Positions 9,533-18,710 of a stretch of 64,000 nt of DNA are shown here, in pieces. The translations under genes were made by a program, and so were the position numbers. Where the stretch lies: contig NZ_LBMN02000038.1 of NCBI RefSeq assembly GCF_001042485.2, positions 46,275 to 110,274 of the forward strand, read 5' to 3'. The notes under the pieces are model-generated. The model was not told where the DNA came from, searched no databases, and saw nothing but the letters and a program-made list of their open reading frames with translations. This DNA comes from Bacillus paralicheniformis (GTDB taxonomy: Bacteria > Bacillota > Bacilli > Bacillales > Bacillaceae). The stretch's first letter is position 1; the number at the start of each line of letters is the position of its first letter.

Positions 9533-11518
9533 ATGAAAAAAATAGTAAATTGGATCAAGCATCCATCTCTTTCCAAAAGATTAGCGGTCTCATTTTTATT
9601 GATTTTAACACTCCCTGTTTTAATCCTTTCAGGTGTTTCCTATTATACGGCGGGAAGTTCGATTGAAGATGAAATCATGAGAAGCGCAAGAAACAGCGTG
9701 GATCAATTAAACGAAACGATCGATCAAAATATCGAAAAAAAAGCGGATGCTATTACATATTTCAGTGAAGTGATCAAAGAAAAAACATACAAGGATAAAG
9801 GCCAGACTTCGTTAAGACAACAGTTTGAACAATACGCCAGACAAAATAAAGATGTAGAAGCCGTGTTCACAGGCTCTGCAGACGGTGTCTACGTGCAGCA
9901 TCCTTATACGAAAATGCCTGACGGCTATAATCCCGCGGAAAGGCCATGGTTCCAAGAAGCGGTTGAGAAAAAAGGCGAAATCATCGTCACTGATCCATAC
10001 ACCTCTGCCGCCACCGGCAACACGGTCATTACCATCGCCAAGCAGAATGAAGACGGGTCAGGCGTCGCGGCGCTCAGCTTGAATATCGATGAGCTGATTA
10101 AAGCGACAAATGATGTCAAAGTCGGAAAAGACGGCTTTGCTTTTATCTCTAGTGCATCTAAAAAATATATCGCCCATCCGAAGATTAAAGCCGGAACTGA
10201 AGGTGAAGGCGGTTGGGTTGACCAAGTTTACGGCAAAGAAAAAGGTGAATTCAAATATACTTTTGAAGGAAAAGAAAAGCAAATGGCGTTTGCAACAAAC
10301 AAACTGACAGGCTGGAAAATTGCCGGGACAATGTTTTCCGATGAGATAACAAACGCCACAAAGCCCGTCTTTTATATGGCTCTGATCGTCTTTTCAGGGG
10401 CTTTGGTGCTAGGCGGAATTCTCATTTTCTTTATCGTCCGCGCGATCAGCAAACCATTGAATCAGCTCGTTCAATCTGCAAAAAACATCAGCAGCGGCGA
10501 CTTGACACAGCAAATTAAAGTCCGTTCAAATGACGAATTCGGGCAGCTCGGCACAAGCTTCAATGATATGGCGGAATCGCTCCGCACACTGATCGGCACC
10601 ATTCAGGAATCGGTTGAGAATGTCGCCTCATCATCAGAGCAGCTGACAGCAAGCGCGGAACAGACGAGCCAAGCGACAGAACATATTACTTCCGCGATCG
10701 AACAGTTCTCGAACGGGGCCGAAAGCCAGAATGAAAAAGTCGAAACCAGCTCGCAGCAACTCAGCCAAATGAATGATCATCTGAGCGAAATGACCGAAGT
10801 GTCGGAATCGATTACTGAATCATCGATCAAATCGACAGAAATCGCCGAAACCGGCGGAGAACTCGTTCAGAAAACGGTCGGCCAGATGAACTCCATCGAT
10901 CGATCTGTCAAACAAGCTGAGAGCGTCGTCAAAGGTCTCGAAGGCAAATCGAAAGATATCACATCAATTCTCAGGGTCATTAACGGAATTGCCGATCAAA
11001 CGAATCTATTGGCATTGAACGCCGCGATTGAAGCGGCCCGCGCCGGCGAGTCAGGCAGAGGCTTTTCCGTCGTCGCCGAAGAAGTTCGAAAGCTTGCTGC
11101 CCAATCAGCGGAATCGGCAAAAGAAATCGAAGCGCTGATTCAGGAAATCGTCAAAGAAATCGAACATTCTCTCAAGATGTTTCAATCGGTCAACCATGAA
11201 GTCCAATCCGGACTCAAAATTACCGAGAAAACAGAAACGAGCTTTCACGAAATCAGCGGCATGACGAATGAGATCGCCGGCATGCTGCAAACGCTCAATG
11301 CAGCGGTCGAACAATTGTCGAAAGGCTCAGAGGAAGTCTCCGGTGCCGTTCAGGAAATCGCCGATGTTTCAAGGGAAAACACAGCTGGAATACAAGATAT
11401 TGCAGCATCAGCGGAAGAACAGCTGGCTTCAATGGAAGAAATCAGTACGTCTTCTGCCACACTTGAACAAATGGCGGAAGATCTGCGAGATTTAACGAAA
11501 AAATTCAAGGTGAAATAA
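9533..11518 (+). CDS. Methyl-accepting chemotaxis protein (McpA/McpB/TlpA type)
   Basis: 661-aa transmembrane chemoreceptor. Layout: N-terminal helix (about 17-39), extracellular double Cache ligand-binding region (about 40-280), second helix (about 282-306), HAMP domain (about 307-360), then a long helical signalling domain with the conserved hairpin region [30 protein letters not shown] and methylation helices. It senses ligands and controls CheA in the polar array. The length equals the B. subtilis McpA/McpB/TlpA group (about 660 aa). Start ATG at 9533 is chosen for its RBS (AAAGGAG) and because a sigma-D -10 lies over the more upstream codon. The ligand cannot be predicted. (Here the conserved motif is longer than needed only because it is contiguous; key part is EEVRKLA.). 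Confidence 0.92.
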   Translation: MKKIVNWIKHPSLSKRLAVSFLLILTLPVLILSGVSYYTAGSSIEDEIMRSARNSVDQLNETIDQNIEKKADAITYFSEVIKEKTYKDKGQTSLRQQFEQYARQNKDVEAVFTGSADGVYVQHPYTKMPDGYNPAERPWFQEAVEKKGEIIVTDPYTSAATGNTVITIAKQNEDGSGVAALSLNIDELIKATNDVKVGKDGFAFISSASKKYIAHPKIKAGTEGEGGWVDQVYGKEKGEFKYTFEGKEKQMAFATNKLTGWKIAGTMFSDEITNATKPVFYMALIVFSGALVLGGILIFFIVRAISKPLNQLVQSAKNISSGDLTQQIKVRSNDEFGQLGTSFNDMAESLRTLIGTIQESVENVASSSEQLTASAEQTSQATEHITSAIEQFSNGAESQNEKVETSSQQLSQMNDHLSEMTEVSESITESSIKSTEIAETGGELVQKTVGQMNSIDRSVKQAESVVKGLEGKSKDITSILRVINGIADQTNLLALNAAIEAARAGESGRGFSVVAEEVRKLAAQSAESAKEIEALIQEIVKEIEHSLKMFQSVNHEVQSGLKITEKTETSFHEISGMTNEIAGMLQTLNAAVEQLSKGSEEVSGAVQEIADVSRENTAGIQDIAASAEEQLASMEEISTSSATLEQMAEDLRDLTKKFKVK

Positions 11519-11522
11519 AAAA

Positions 11523-11557
11523 AGAGGCTTCCTTCTGGTAGAGGGAGCCTCTCTTTT
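11523..11557. terminator. Bidirectional terminator between chemoreceptor and csaA
   Basis: AGAGGCT-tCC / GG-gAGCCTCT stem with CTTTT on the plus side and a T-rich tract on the minus side; it sits between two convergent genes. Confidence 0.8.
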
Positions 11558-11562
11558 ATGTA

Positions 11563-11895
11563 TCAGCTGATCTTCGTTCCATTGGGCGCTTCTTGATCAG
11601 GCGCCAGCAAAATAACGTCGCCTTTTTCCGGCACGCCGCCAAGAACGAGAACTTCCGATTTAAACCCGGCAATCCGCCGCGGCGGAAAATTGACGACTGC
11701 CGTCACCTGCCGGCCTATAAGCTTTTCAGGTGTATAACGCTTTGTGATTTGAGCGCTCGAACGTTTGACGCCAATCTCTTCTCCGAAATCGATCTCAAGC
11801 TTAATAGCCGGCACTTTCGCTTCAGGAAACTCTTCCGCTTTTAAAATTGTCCCAATCCGAATATCCAGCTCTAAAAAATCTTCGATTGTTGCCAT
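11563..11895 (-). CDS. csaA: Secretion chaperone-like protein CsaA
   Basis: 110-aa OB-fold protein of the tRNA-binding-domain/CsaA family, the standard length. Bacillus CsaA is a dimeric cytosolic chaperone that interacts with SecA and preproteins. Recognisable segments: [54 protein letters not shown] good RBS (AAGGAG) lies before ATG. It stands alone, convergent with the chemoreceptor and divergent from aprX. Confidence 0.93.
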   Translation of the reverse strand: MATIEDFLELDIRIGTILKAEEFPEAKVPAIKLEIDFGEEIGVKRSSAQITKRYTPEKLIGRQVTAVVNFPPRRIAGFKSEVLVLGGVPEKGDVILLAPDQEAPNGTKIS

Positions 11896-12117
11896 GAATT
11901 CATCTCCTTCGGCCGCTTTCTAGAGGGTGATATTGACATGACTAGAATATCATGTATTTTGGTTCGTTTAAACCCTGGACTTCTGTTGCCACTTTCAGAA
12001 GCGAATGGGAAACAGGCCTCTTTTGCCGCCGTTTTAGGACAGCCAACTTTACGGGACCCCCCTTTCATTCATAGATTAAGAGGAAGAATAAACTATAAGA
12101 GATGAGGTGGAACTAGG

Positions 12118-13446
12118 ATGTTCGGTTCCTATATGGTTCAAATGGTAAGGTCCAACGCCCATAAACTGGACCGGCCGCTGAGAGAAAGCGTGCTGAAACT
12201 CTATAAACCTTTTAAATGGACACCTTGCTTTTTACACGGATTTTTCGAAAAAATATTAATGAAGAACAAAAAAATACCGGTCATTATTGAATTTGAAAAA
12301 GACAGCCACCATAAAGGCTATCAATTAGTCAATGAAATGATCGGCAGCAAGAGAAGAAACAAAATCAAGCATCGCTTTTCCAACATTAGCTGCTGCAGCG
12401 CGGAAGTCACCCCTTCATCTTTGCAATCGCTTCTATCTCAATGCGGTGACATTCGCAAAATTTATTTAAATCGCAAAGTGAAAGCGCTCCTCGACGTAGC
12501 GGTTGAATCAAGCCGTGCCAAAGAGGTGATCAGAAACAACCAGACGCTGACAGGCAAAGGTGTTACAATCGCTGTCATTGATACGGGCATATACCCTCAC
12601 AAAGATCTTGAAGGCAGGATCAGGGCTTTTCAAGACTTTGTCAACCAAAGGACAGAACCGTATGATGACAATGGCCATGGCACACACTGCGCCGGCGATG
12701 CTTGTGGAAACGGAGCTGCCTCATCGGGTCAGTACCGGGGGCCTGCTCCTGAAGCGGAACTTGTCGGTGTAAAAGTATTGGACAAAATGGGATCCGGCAC
12801 GCTGGAAACTGTCATTCAAGGGATCGATTGGTGCATTCAATTCAATGAGGAAAACCCTGATGATCCGATCGACATTCTTTCAATGTCATTGGGGGCAGAT
12901 GCGTTACGCTACGAGAATGAGGAAGAAGATCCGGTCGTTAAAGCTGTTCATGCAGCATGGGACGCAGGCATTGTTGTATGTGCGGCAGCCGGAAATTCCG
13001 GTCCTGATGCGCAAACGATTGCCAGCCCGGGCGTCAGCAGCAAGATTATTACAGTCGGAGCTTTGGATGACCGGGATACAGTCAGCCGGGAGGATGATGA
13101 TGTTGCCTCTTATTCAAGCAGAGGGCCGACGATCTACGGTCAAGTTAAACCGGACTTGCTGGGACCGGGCACAAATATTACATCGCTTCGTTCACCTGGA
13201 TCTTTCCTCGATAAGATGCAAAAAGCAAACAGAGTCGGCACAGATTATATGATATTATCCGGAACCTCGATGGCCACGCCGATCTGCGCAGGCATTGCAG
13301 CCCTTATTCTTCAGCAAGCCCCAGGGACAGGACCTGATGAAATCAAACAACTGTTAATAGACGGAACCGATTTATGGAAAGATCGCGATCCAAATGTTTA
13401 CGGTGCTGGATACATCAATGCAGAACAATCGGTTCCGCAAGATTAA
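12118..13446 (+). CDS. aprX: Intracellular-type subtilisin-like serine protease AprX
   Basis: 442-aa S8 peptidase, identical in length to B. subtilis AprX. No signal peptide. Catalytic triad is visible: Asp155 (AVIDTGIYPH), His187 (NGHGTHCAG) and Ser384 (SGTSMATPICAG). A roughly 120-residue N-terminal part before the catalytic domain is typical for AprX. RBS GATGAGGTGG lies before the ATG. A weak plus-strand promoter-like pair (TTGACA at 11933, TATTTT at 11955) lies about 160 nt upstream. Function in B. subtilis is a stationary-phase protease of uncertain substrate. Confidence 0.95.
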   Translation: MFGSYMVQMVRSNAHKLDRPLRESVLKLYKPFKWTPCFLHGFFEKILMKNKKIPVIIEFEKDSHHKGYQLVNEMIGSKRRNKIKHRFSNISCCSAEVTPSSLQSLLSQCGDIRKIYLNRKVKALLDVAVESSRAKEVIRNNQTLTGKGVTIAVIDTGIYPHKDLEGRIRAFQDFVNQRTEPYDDNGHGTHCAGDACGNGAASSGQYRGPAPEAELVGVKVLDKMGSGTLETVIQGIDWCIQFNEENPDDPIDILSMSLGADALRYENEEEDPVVKAVHAAWDAGIVVCAAAGNSGPDAQTIASPGVSSKIITVGALDDRDTVSREDDDVASYSSRGPTIYGQVKPDLLGPGTNITSLRSPGSFLDKMQKANRVGTDYMILSGTSMATPICAGIAALILQQAPGTGPDEIKQLLIDGTDLWKDRDPNVYGAGYINAEQSVPQD

Positions 13447-13452
13447 AGACCG

Positions 13453-13481
13453 TTCGCCCGTTTTAGCATAAAGCGGGCGAA
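13453..13481. terminator. Hairpin between aprX and the convergent membrane gene
   Basis: Perfect 8-bp arms TTCGCCCG / CGGGCGAA with a 13-nt loop. No long T tract on either side, so termination strength is uncertain. Confidence 0.55.
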
Positions 13482-13496
13482 TCTTACATAAAAGAT

Positions 13497-13907
13497 TTAA
13501 ACCGCAGACCTTCTTTTTTCAAGTATGAGCGGTATCGTCAAATACATGGCATACGCGAAGACCATCCAAACCGCAAATCCAATCACCTGGCCCTGTGAAA
13601 GCGCCGGGAAGATCAATGAATGATGCCATAAAGAAAATGTGTCGAGAAACAAACCGACTGCCGACCCTACAATGCCAAACTTAACCGCAGCAAACCTCGA
13701 TTTGTCAACTCGCCGGTAAGCGAGGATCACGGCATATAGTAGGGCAAAAGTTCCGGCTTCAAGAAGCAAAAAGCGGAGCATAAAAGAATCTTGGCCGGGT
13801 TCGGCAAGAACCGCACTGCCGAACAGCATAAAAAACACGGTGGCGCCAAGCCAGACAACGAACGAAAAAACAAGAGCCAAACCGAGTTTTTCAGTTAACA
13901 TCTCCAT
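13497..13907 (-). CDS. Small four-helix membrane protein of unknown function
   Basis: 136 aa with four clear hydrophobic segments (about 8-30, 44-64, 75-95, 105-130) and a basic C-terminal tail (LEKRRSAV). I do not recognise the family; it could be one of the DUF5367-like small membrane proteins. It follows the TetR regulator gene by 6 nt and shares its promoter and palindromic operator, so it is the probable target of that regulator and might be an exporter accessory or membrane stress protein. Confidence 0.7.
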   Translation of the reverse strand: MEMLTEKLGLALVFSFVVWLGATVFFMLFGSAVLAEPGQDSFMLRFLLLEAGTFALLYAVILAYRRVDKSRFAAVKFGIVGSAVGLFLDTFSLWHHSLIFPALSQGQVIGFAVWMVFAYAMYLTIPLILEKRRSAV

Positions 13908-13913
13908 CTCCCT

Positions 13914-14513
13914 TTACTCCCCTCCATGCTGTTTTACGGCGGTTTCCGTCAGCATCTGCAGAACCGCCTCTAATTCCCCGTAGACTTTTTCAGAGGAAAA
14001 TCCCGAAGACATCAGCGACTGAAGAGCAAGACCGTCGATTAGTGCGTTTAAAAGAATGCCCCACGTGCTGAAAGAAACCCCGTCAACAGGAGAACGCTTC
14101 CACATCTCGGAAAGCTGTTCTGCCAACACCGCATTTTCCTCTTCGAGAAGTTCTCCAAGCTGCTCGTTTATCTTTTCATTTCGAAAACCTAAAACGGCCA
14201 ATTCTAAAAAAAGCTGATGGTAATACGCATCTTTTCGTGTTCTTGATTTCGCCGATGACAATCCGTCTTTTATCCTTTCGGCAGCGGGTCTATCATTTGC
14301 TTTCAACCGTTCCCACGACGCGCGGCAAAGGTCGCGGACCACTTCAAACACAAGCTGCTCTTTTGTCCGGAAATGATAGTAAACCGTTCCCTGTGTCACC
14401 TTTGCTTCTTCAGCAACCGCCTTTAACGTCAGTTTGTCCAGACCCTGTCCGGCAATGCGGCGCTTAGCTGCCTCAATCAACGTTTCTTTTGAAGTCACAT
14501 TCGGCCTCGCCAT
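13914..14513 (-). CDS. TetR-family repressor
   Basis: 199-aa regulator with the TetR N-terminal helix-turn-helix (about 10-55; KLTLKAVAEEAKVTQGTVYYHF is the recognition region, given here in family form) and a variable helical ligand-binding C-terminal domain. It begins MARPNVTSKETL. It is first in a two-gene operon with a small membrane protein. A sigma-A promoter and an 8+8 palindrome just downstream of the expected transcript start point to autoregulation. The inducer is unknown. Confidence 0.88.
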   Translation of the reverse strand: MARPNVTSKETLIEAAKRRIAGQGLDKLTLKAVAEEAKVTQGTVYYHFRTKEQLVFEVVRDLCRASWERLKANDRPAAERIKDGLSSAKSRTRKDAYYHQLFLELAVLGFRNEKINEQLGELLEEENAVLAEQLSEMWKRSPVDGVSFSTWGILLNALIDGLALQSLMSSGFSSEKVYGELEAVLQMLTETAVKQHGGE

Positions 14514-14525
14514 TCACTTCACCTC

Positions 14526-14545
14526 TTAGTTATCTGAATAACTAA
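14526..14545. promoter_or_regulatory. Palindromic operator of the TetR operon
   Basis: TTAGTTAT-CTGA-ATAACTAA, perfect 8-nt arms, 13 nt before the tetR start and just downstream of the predicted transcription start. Confidence 0.75.
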
Positions 14546-14557
14546 CTCATTAATTCA

Positions 14558-14586
14558 ACTATAATCTGGAAGGGGTTTCTTGTCAA
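14558..14586 (-). promoter_or_regulatory. Sigma-A promoter of the TetR operon
   Basis: Minus strand TTGACA (14586-14581), 17 nt, TATAGT (14563-14558). Confidence 0.85.
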
Positions 14587-14613
14587 TCGCTCATTCAAGT
14601 TAACATAATATTA

Positions 14614-15105
14614 TTATTGTTTCCTATCCGTTTCTGTCATAAGTGTCAGACCTTGAAGAAATTTCAAAATAACTCCCTGTTCTGCTGTTGAAAACGAATC
14701 GAGAAACCTCTGAAACTGTTCCGCTTTTTGCTGATGGAGCTTTTCATGAAGTTCATACACTTGTTTTCCGCTGGGCGTCAGCCTGAAGTAGATCTCTTTT
14801 TTATTGTCCGTCAATTGAAACCGTTTAATGAGGCCTTCTTGCAGCAGCTTTGAACTGATTTTTGTAATATTTGCTTTTGATAAATTCATTTTTTTGGCGA
14901 TGCCTGTATTATTAATCGGTTCATCATCACCGATACAGCTGATGACATGGATGGTCGTCATATTCCCCGGGAGCCGTTTAACATCAGATTCTGCCGCCTG
15001 CTTTAAAAATGCCTTGAGATCAGTATCCGCTTTTTGTTCGTTCAGGTGCAGGAGTTTAACATACATATCATAGATCAGCTGTTTTGTCAGTTCAGACATA
15101 GTCAA
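14614..15105 (-). CDS. MarR-family transcriptional regulator
   Basis: 163-aa winged-helix regulator: helical dimerisation ends, central HTH about 60-110 with NNTGIAKKMNLSKANITKI and a wing with FQLTDNKKEIYFRLT. The preferred start is TTG at 15105, 7 nt after AAGGGA; the in-frame ATG two codons on is too far from the RBS. It is divergent from the HD-domain gene; the intergenic region has its promoter overlapped by a perfect AAAATATTTT palindrome. Targets are unknown. Confidence 0.85.
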   Translation of the reverse strand: MTMSELTKQLIYDMYVKLLHLNEQKADTDLKAFLKQAAESDVKRLPGNMTTIHVISCIGDDEPINNTGIAKKMNLSKANITKISSKLLQEGLIKRFQLTDNKKEIYFRLTPSGKQVYELHEKLHQQKAEQFQRFLDSFSTAEQGVILKFLQGLTLMTETDRKQ

Positions 15106-15138
15106 TGGACAGTCCCTTCTTTTTATTTTCCGGTTAAC

Positions 15139-15173
15139 AAAATATTTTAATGGTATGTTTTAGGATTTGTCAA
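15139..15173 (-). promoter_or_regulatory. Promoter and palindrome of the MarR gene
   Basis: Minus strand TTGACA (15173-15168), 18 nt, TAAAAT (15149-15144). The palindrome AAAATATTTT (15139-15148) overlaps the -10, a plausible autorepression site. Confidence 0.65.
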
Positions 15174-15248
15174 TGTTATGATAAGGTAAAATCAGATAAC
15201 AAATGTGTTTTGTTTATCATGAAACAACCTCAAAAAGGAGAATCTCTG

Positions 15249-15863
15249 ATGAATATTGAAGGAATAGAGATGGAAGTTCGTTGCACAGGTGATGTATGTT
15301 CAGATGCCCTTGAATTTTTGAGACGCCATAACCACGAAAAAACAGCCGAACATTCGATAAGAGTGAAAAAAGCGGCGGAAGAATTGGCAAAGCGTTTTCA
15401 TGTTCCTGCACAAAAAGCGGGAATAGCCGGTATTATGCATGACATCAGCGGTGTCATCCCTAATGAAAAAAGAATTGCGGCTGCTGAGGCGCTCGGTATT
15501 GATATTCTGCCCGAAGAACGGATATTTCCGATGATTATCCATCAAAAACTGTCGAAAGTGATGGCGCGGGACCTGTTTCAGGTGGCGGATCAAGATATTT
15601 TAGATGCAATAGAATGCCATACAACGCTTAAAAAAAGTCCCTCCCAGCTCGACCTTGTCCTGTTTTCAGCGGACAAAATAGAATGGGATCAGACAGGGAC
15701 TCCGCCTTATATCAAGGAGCTTTGTGAAGCGCTTGAAATTTCTCTGGAGCACGGGGCGTTTGTTTATATTCAGTATTTGTGGAAACAAAAAGATAAACTG
15801 AAAGTTGTCCATCCCTGGCTAAAAGATGCCTATTATCACCTGAAAGCAATAATCGAAGCTTGA
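15249..15863 (+). CDS. HD-domain phosphohydrolase, YqeK-like
   Basis: 204-aa HD-superfamily protein related to YqeK, whose family hydrolyses diadenosine tetraphosphate. Metal-binding residues visible: His in EHSIRVKKAAEELA, HD in GIMHDISG, later His in MIIHQKL and IECHTTL, Asp in FSADKIEW. Start at ATG 15249 follows AAAGGAG; an in-frame ATG at 15219 is also possible. YqeK itself is 186 aa and lies in another context, so this is a paralogue and its nucleotide substrate is not known. Confidence 0.75.
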   Translation: MNIEGIEMEVRCTGDVCSDALEFLRRHNHEKTAEHSIRVKKAAEELAKRFHVPAQKAGIAGIMHDISGVIPNEKRIAAAEALGIDILPEERIFPMIIHQKLSKVMARDLFQVADQDILDAIECHTTLKKSPSQLDLVLFSADKIEWDQTGTPPYIKELCEALEISLEHGAFVYIQYLWKQKDKLKVVHPWLKDAYYHLKAIIEA

Positions 15864-15865
15864 CC

Positions 15866-15923
15866 CAGGCAAAATGAACTGCGGCTTAGGGTGGGTGACC
15901 GCCTTAAGCCGCCATCTTGCCTG
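15866..15923. terminator. Large imperfect hairpin between convergent genes
   Basis: Outer arms CAGGCAA / TTGCCTG and inner arms GCGGCTTA / TTAAGCCGC enclose GTGGGTGACC. There is no T tract, but its place between convergent stops suggests a bidirectional terminator. Confidence 0.5.
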
Positions 15924-15932
15924 ACAACACCG

Positions 15933-16418
15933 TTAGTTGACGCCTTTTGAAGGGTCCCACGATTTCTGCTGTTTTCGGATCGTGACGATTTGTCCCAGAT
16001 GGTAAGCGTTATGAAGAATGAGAAGGGACAAAATCTCCGCCCAGGTGGAATGCGGATCATGCTGGGCCGGCTCCTTCAGCATCTTCTCTTCGCATGCCGA
16101 AAGCGCATCGATCCATTCGTTATAGATCGTATTCAGTTCTTGCCGGCTTTCTTCCCAGCCCAGTCCGCTTTTGTTTACAAACGTATCATCGATCGTATAA
16201 TCAAAAGCCGGAACGGGAATTCCTTTAAACCACTTTAAATAGCGCTCGTTGTAAAAAATCAAATGGTTGGCAATTTCTAAAATCGAATTTTCCGAACCTT
16301 CCCCTTTTTGCCTTGCCTGGCTTTCCGTAAGATCAGCGGAAGCCGTTTGAAAACAAACAAACCAAGTCGTTTCGTTAAAGCATGCTTTAAACTGTTCAAG
16401 CAAAATGTTTTTTAGCAT
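15933..16418 (-). CDS. DinB-family protein
   Basis: 161-aa four-helix DinB/YfiT-type fold. The likely metal triad is His in NHLIFYNERY (about residue 52) and the two His of LHNAYHLGQI (about 136 and 140). Members act as metal-dependent, often thiol-dependent, transferases or are uncharacterised; nothing here fixes a substrate. Single gene, 30 nt after (downstream of) no obvious partner; it is transcribed toward the YqeK-like gene. Confidence 0.8.
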   Translation of the reverse strand: MLKNILLEQFKACFNETTWFVCFQTASADLTESQARQKGEGSENSILEIANHLIFYNERYLKWFKGIPVPAFDYTIDDTFVNKSGLGWEESRQELNTIYNEWIDALSACEEKMLKEPAQHDPHSTWAEILSLLILHNAYHLGQIVTIRKQQKSWDPSKGVN

Positions 16419-16448
16419 AAATACCCTCCAGTTCGATTCGATTTTTGC

Positions 16449-18095
16449 CTAGCTTTCTTTTGCTATTTTCGCCCTATTGACGGCAGAATCCTTTTTTTCA
16501 ATATGATATTGAATGTCGAGAAACCGTATGCCGAACAGCCACATGCAGTGATGAGCGCAGAGCCTCTTTCGTCCCTGCTCTTTGATGATAAAGCGTTCGG
16601 CAAGCGGCAGTTTAAACGTACCTGTTCCGGTCGAAAGGAAAATGCCTTCATCCCCCCGGTCAGATCGTTTGTCACTGCTCGTCAAAATCAGGCAGCCGTC
16701 CTCTGCTTTCGGCTTTAAAATGCCTGTCATATTGGAAAACGGCAATGGCAGTGCAATATTCATATATGTGATGTCATCATGGGTATGAGCAGAATAAAGC
16801 GCCACGAACACAGTCTCGCCTTCCTCGTTCGTTCTGACCCAGGCGCGCACATTCTTCCTGCCGTCTTTGGCTGAATCAACACCGATAATCTCGCCCTCCA
16901 TCGTTTGCCGCCCGGTCTTTGTCCCCAAATGAATTTGCCCTGTCATTTTTGAAATCATCTGATACATGTGCGCAAGCGGCTTAAACCATGGACGCCAGGC
17001 GATCTCCGCTGTTAATGAATAATCGGCAGTATGCTCATAGAAATCGAGAATGAGAGGAGAAACCGTCTCAAGCTGAAATCCGTTTCTTTGAAATGCGCTC
17101 ATATCATCGGCAAGACCTTGGTAAGACGAATCGCTTTGTAATCGGTGCCGTTGTAAAAAATCGGCTCCGATTCTCCATGACCCGTAAATGTTGCTCATCA
17201 TTTCGCCTTGCCTCCTTTCACAGTCCGGCTCAGGAGATTCAAGACGCCAGCCGGTCAGCGCTGGAATAATGACGCCAAAAGCGTTGACAAGCCCGTGAAT
17301 CCAAATCATTTCCTGAATTGTAAAAGTCGGCCGGCCGCGATAAACACCGTAAGAGTAAATAAGTGAAAAAGCAATGGTAATCATCAATGTAAAAGACGAA
17401 AAGATCACAAAGCGGCGAGCCGCGCTGTTTTTGAAGGCCGCGATCGAGACGAGAAAGCCGCTGCCGTATATGGCCGCCAAATACAGCGCAACGGCGAAGA
17501 CATCAATGGTTTTCGAAAACGATATGCCGACCGCAATGAAAAGCGGAGACAGCATGATGAGCCATGTCACCGCTGTATAAAAAAGGCCTTTCTTTTTCAG
17601 CTTCCTTCCGAGCATTCCATTAAAAATCGGAATGAGAAATGCAGAATAATGAAAATGCACCGCTGTCAGCAGCACGATCAGCGGGCTGAAATCCATGACC
17701 TGGAGATTCAGCGTATAAGCAAAAAGCCAACCCCCTCCGAAAGGAAGGTAAAGCAGACCGCTGTCAATCGATGCCTCTTCAAGGCCCTTTCCTCCTCTTT
17801 CCCAGAGACGAAGGACGCCGTATAAGGCGATCATCCCCGTATAGCATAGCCAAATCGCTGAAAAAAGCGGGGAATGGAACAACAGGGATAACGAAGCCGC
17901 ACAAGCCGCATAAGGAAAGCACGCGCTGATCAGCCGAAACATTCCGTTTTCATGCTGAGTAAGATCGAGTGCGGCCGGAACAAAAAATAGCAGCGCTAAT
18001 AAAAGCAGCGCCTCTGCTGGCGGGATGTCCGGCGCTTTGCCGGCGAAAAAAACCGCATAGCAAAGAACGCTTACAAAAAAGCGGCGGAATTTCAT
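16449..18095 (-). CDS. yndJ: YndJ-family membrane protein
   Basis: 548 aa; N-terminal part (about 1-280) holds roughly nine membrane helices, and the C-terminal 260 residues form a soluble region. Length and order match B. subtilis YndJ (about 546 aa), third gene of the yndG-yndH-yndJ set, which lies next to yndDEF there as here. The first codons overlap the yndH stop (4 nt, ATGA type). Function is unknown; the soluble tail resembles DUF4166-like modules, consistent with the adjacent YndH. Confidence 0.85.
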   Translation of the reverse strand: MKFRRFFVSVLCYAVFFAGKAPDIPPAEALLLLALLFFVPAALDLTQHENGMFRLISACFPYAACAASLSLLFHSPLFSAIWLCYTGMIALYGVLRLWERGGKGLEEASIDSGLLYLPFGGGWLFAYTLNLQVMDFSPLIVLLTAVHFHYSAFLIPIFNGMLGRKLKKKGLFYTAVTWLIMLSPLFIAVGISFSKTIDVFAVALYLAAIYGSGFLVSIAAFKNSAARRFVIFSSFTLMITIAFSLIYSYGVYRGRPTFTIQEMIWIHGLVNAFGVIIPALTGWRLESPEPDCERRQGEMMSNIYGSWRIGADFLQRHRLQSDSSYQGLADDMSAFQRNGFQLETVSPLILDFYEHTADYSLTAEIAWRPWFKPLAHMYQMISKMTGQIHLGTKTGRQTMEGEIIGVDSAKDGRKNVRAWVRTNEEGETVFVALYSAHTHDDITYMNIALPLPFSNMTGILKPKAEDGCLILTSSDKRSDRGDEGIFLSTGTGTFKLPLAERFIIKEQGRKRLCAHHCMWLFGIRFLDIQYHIEKKDSAVNRAKIAKES

Positions 18096-18709
18096 GCCAT
18101 CTCCTCCTCCCTGTTAAACGTTCCTCTGTAGGCAAACAGCGTTCCGAACAGCGGATTTTTCACATGAACATCAATCGTAAAACAGCCTTTTTCTTCGTCA
18201 TACGATTCATTCACCCTGGAAATACCGTATAAACACTTTGTAAGGGGCAGCTTTTTACTGAATAAAGGCAGCCATTGTCTGACAGAAGTAATCGACAGTG
18301 ATCCGTCAGCTTCCGCCTTAAACCGCAGGCTTGAAATTAAGATTGGCGGATGTCCGAAATAGTCGATGATTTCTCCCCGGCTTTCATCATAGATCATGAC
18401 AGCATCAAAATACCTTTGTTTATCACGAAAAAAGAAAGTCCTGTTCCAAACGGCTGCCGGTGTATCATTTTTCGTCAGCCGAATGTGATTTTCAATCGTG
18501 AACGGAATGTTCCTCCCTCTTTCGGGAAAAAAACAGCGGAAGACCGTTCCCGCTTTAAACAACAGCCTGATCCAGTACGAACCGCCGGATATTTCCGTCA
18601 TCACTCCTTTTCCTCTGAACGCGCTTTCTTGGGTGAGGTGATACCGTTCCTTGAGTTTTGGGTGAAGAAGATGAAAATCCTCGATCACCCGTTCATACAT
18701 CGAAACCAA
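18092..18709 (-). CDS. yndH: YndH, DUF4166-type protein
   Basis: 205-aa soluble protein of the DUF4166 type, B. subtilis YndH counterpart. Landmarks: LLHPKLKERYHL at the start, NRTFFFRDKQRYFDAVM and RQWLPLFSKKLPL. The start is a TTG at 18709 with GAGG 7 nt upstream; the ATG four codons later is the alternative. It begins one base after the yndG stop and overlaps yndJ, so the three genes are one operon. Biochemical role unknown. Confidence 0.85.
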   Translation of the reverse strand: MVSMYERVIEDFHLLHPKLKERYHLTQESAFRGKGVMTEISGGSYWIRLLFKAGTVFRCFFPERGRNIPFTIENHIRLTKNDTPAAVWNRTFFFRDKQRYFDAVMIYDESRGEIIDYFGHPPILISSLRFKAEADGSLSITSVRQWLPLFSKKLPLTKCLYGISRVNESYDEEKGCFTIDVHVKNPLFGTLFAYRGTFNREEEMA

Positions 18710-18710
18710 A

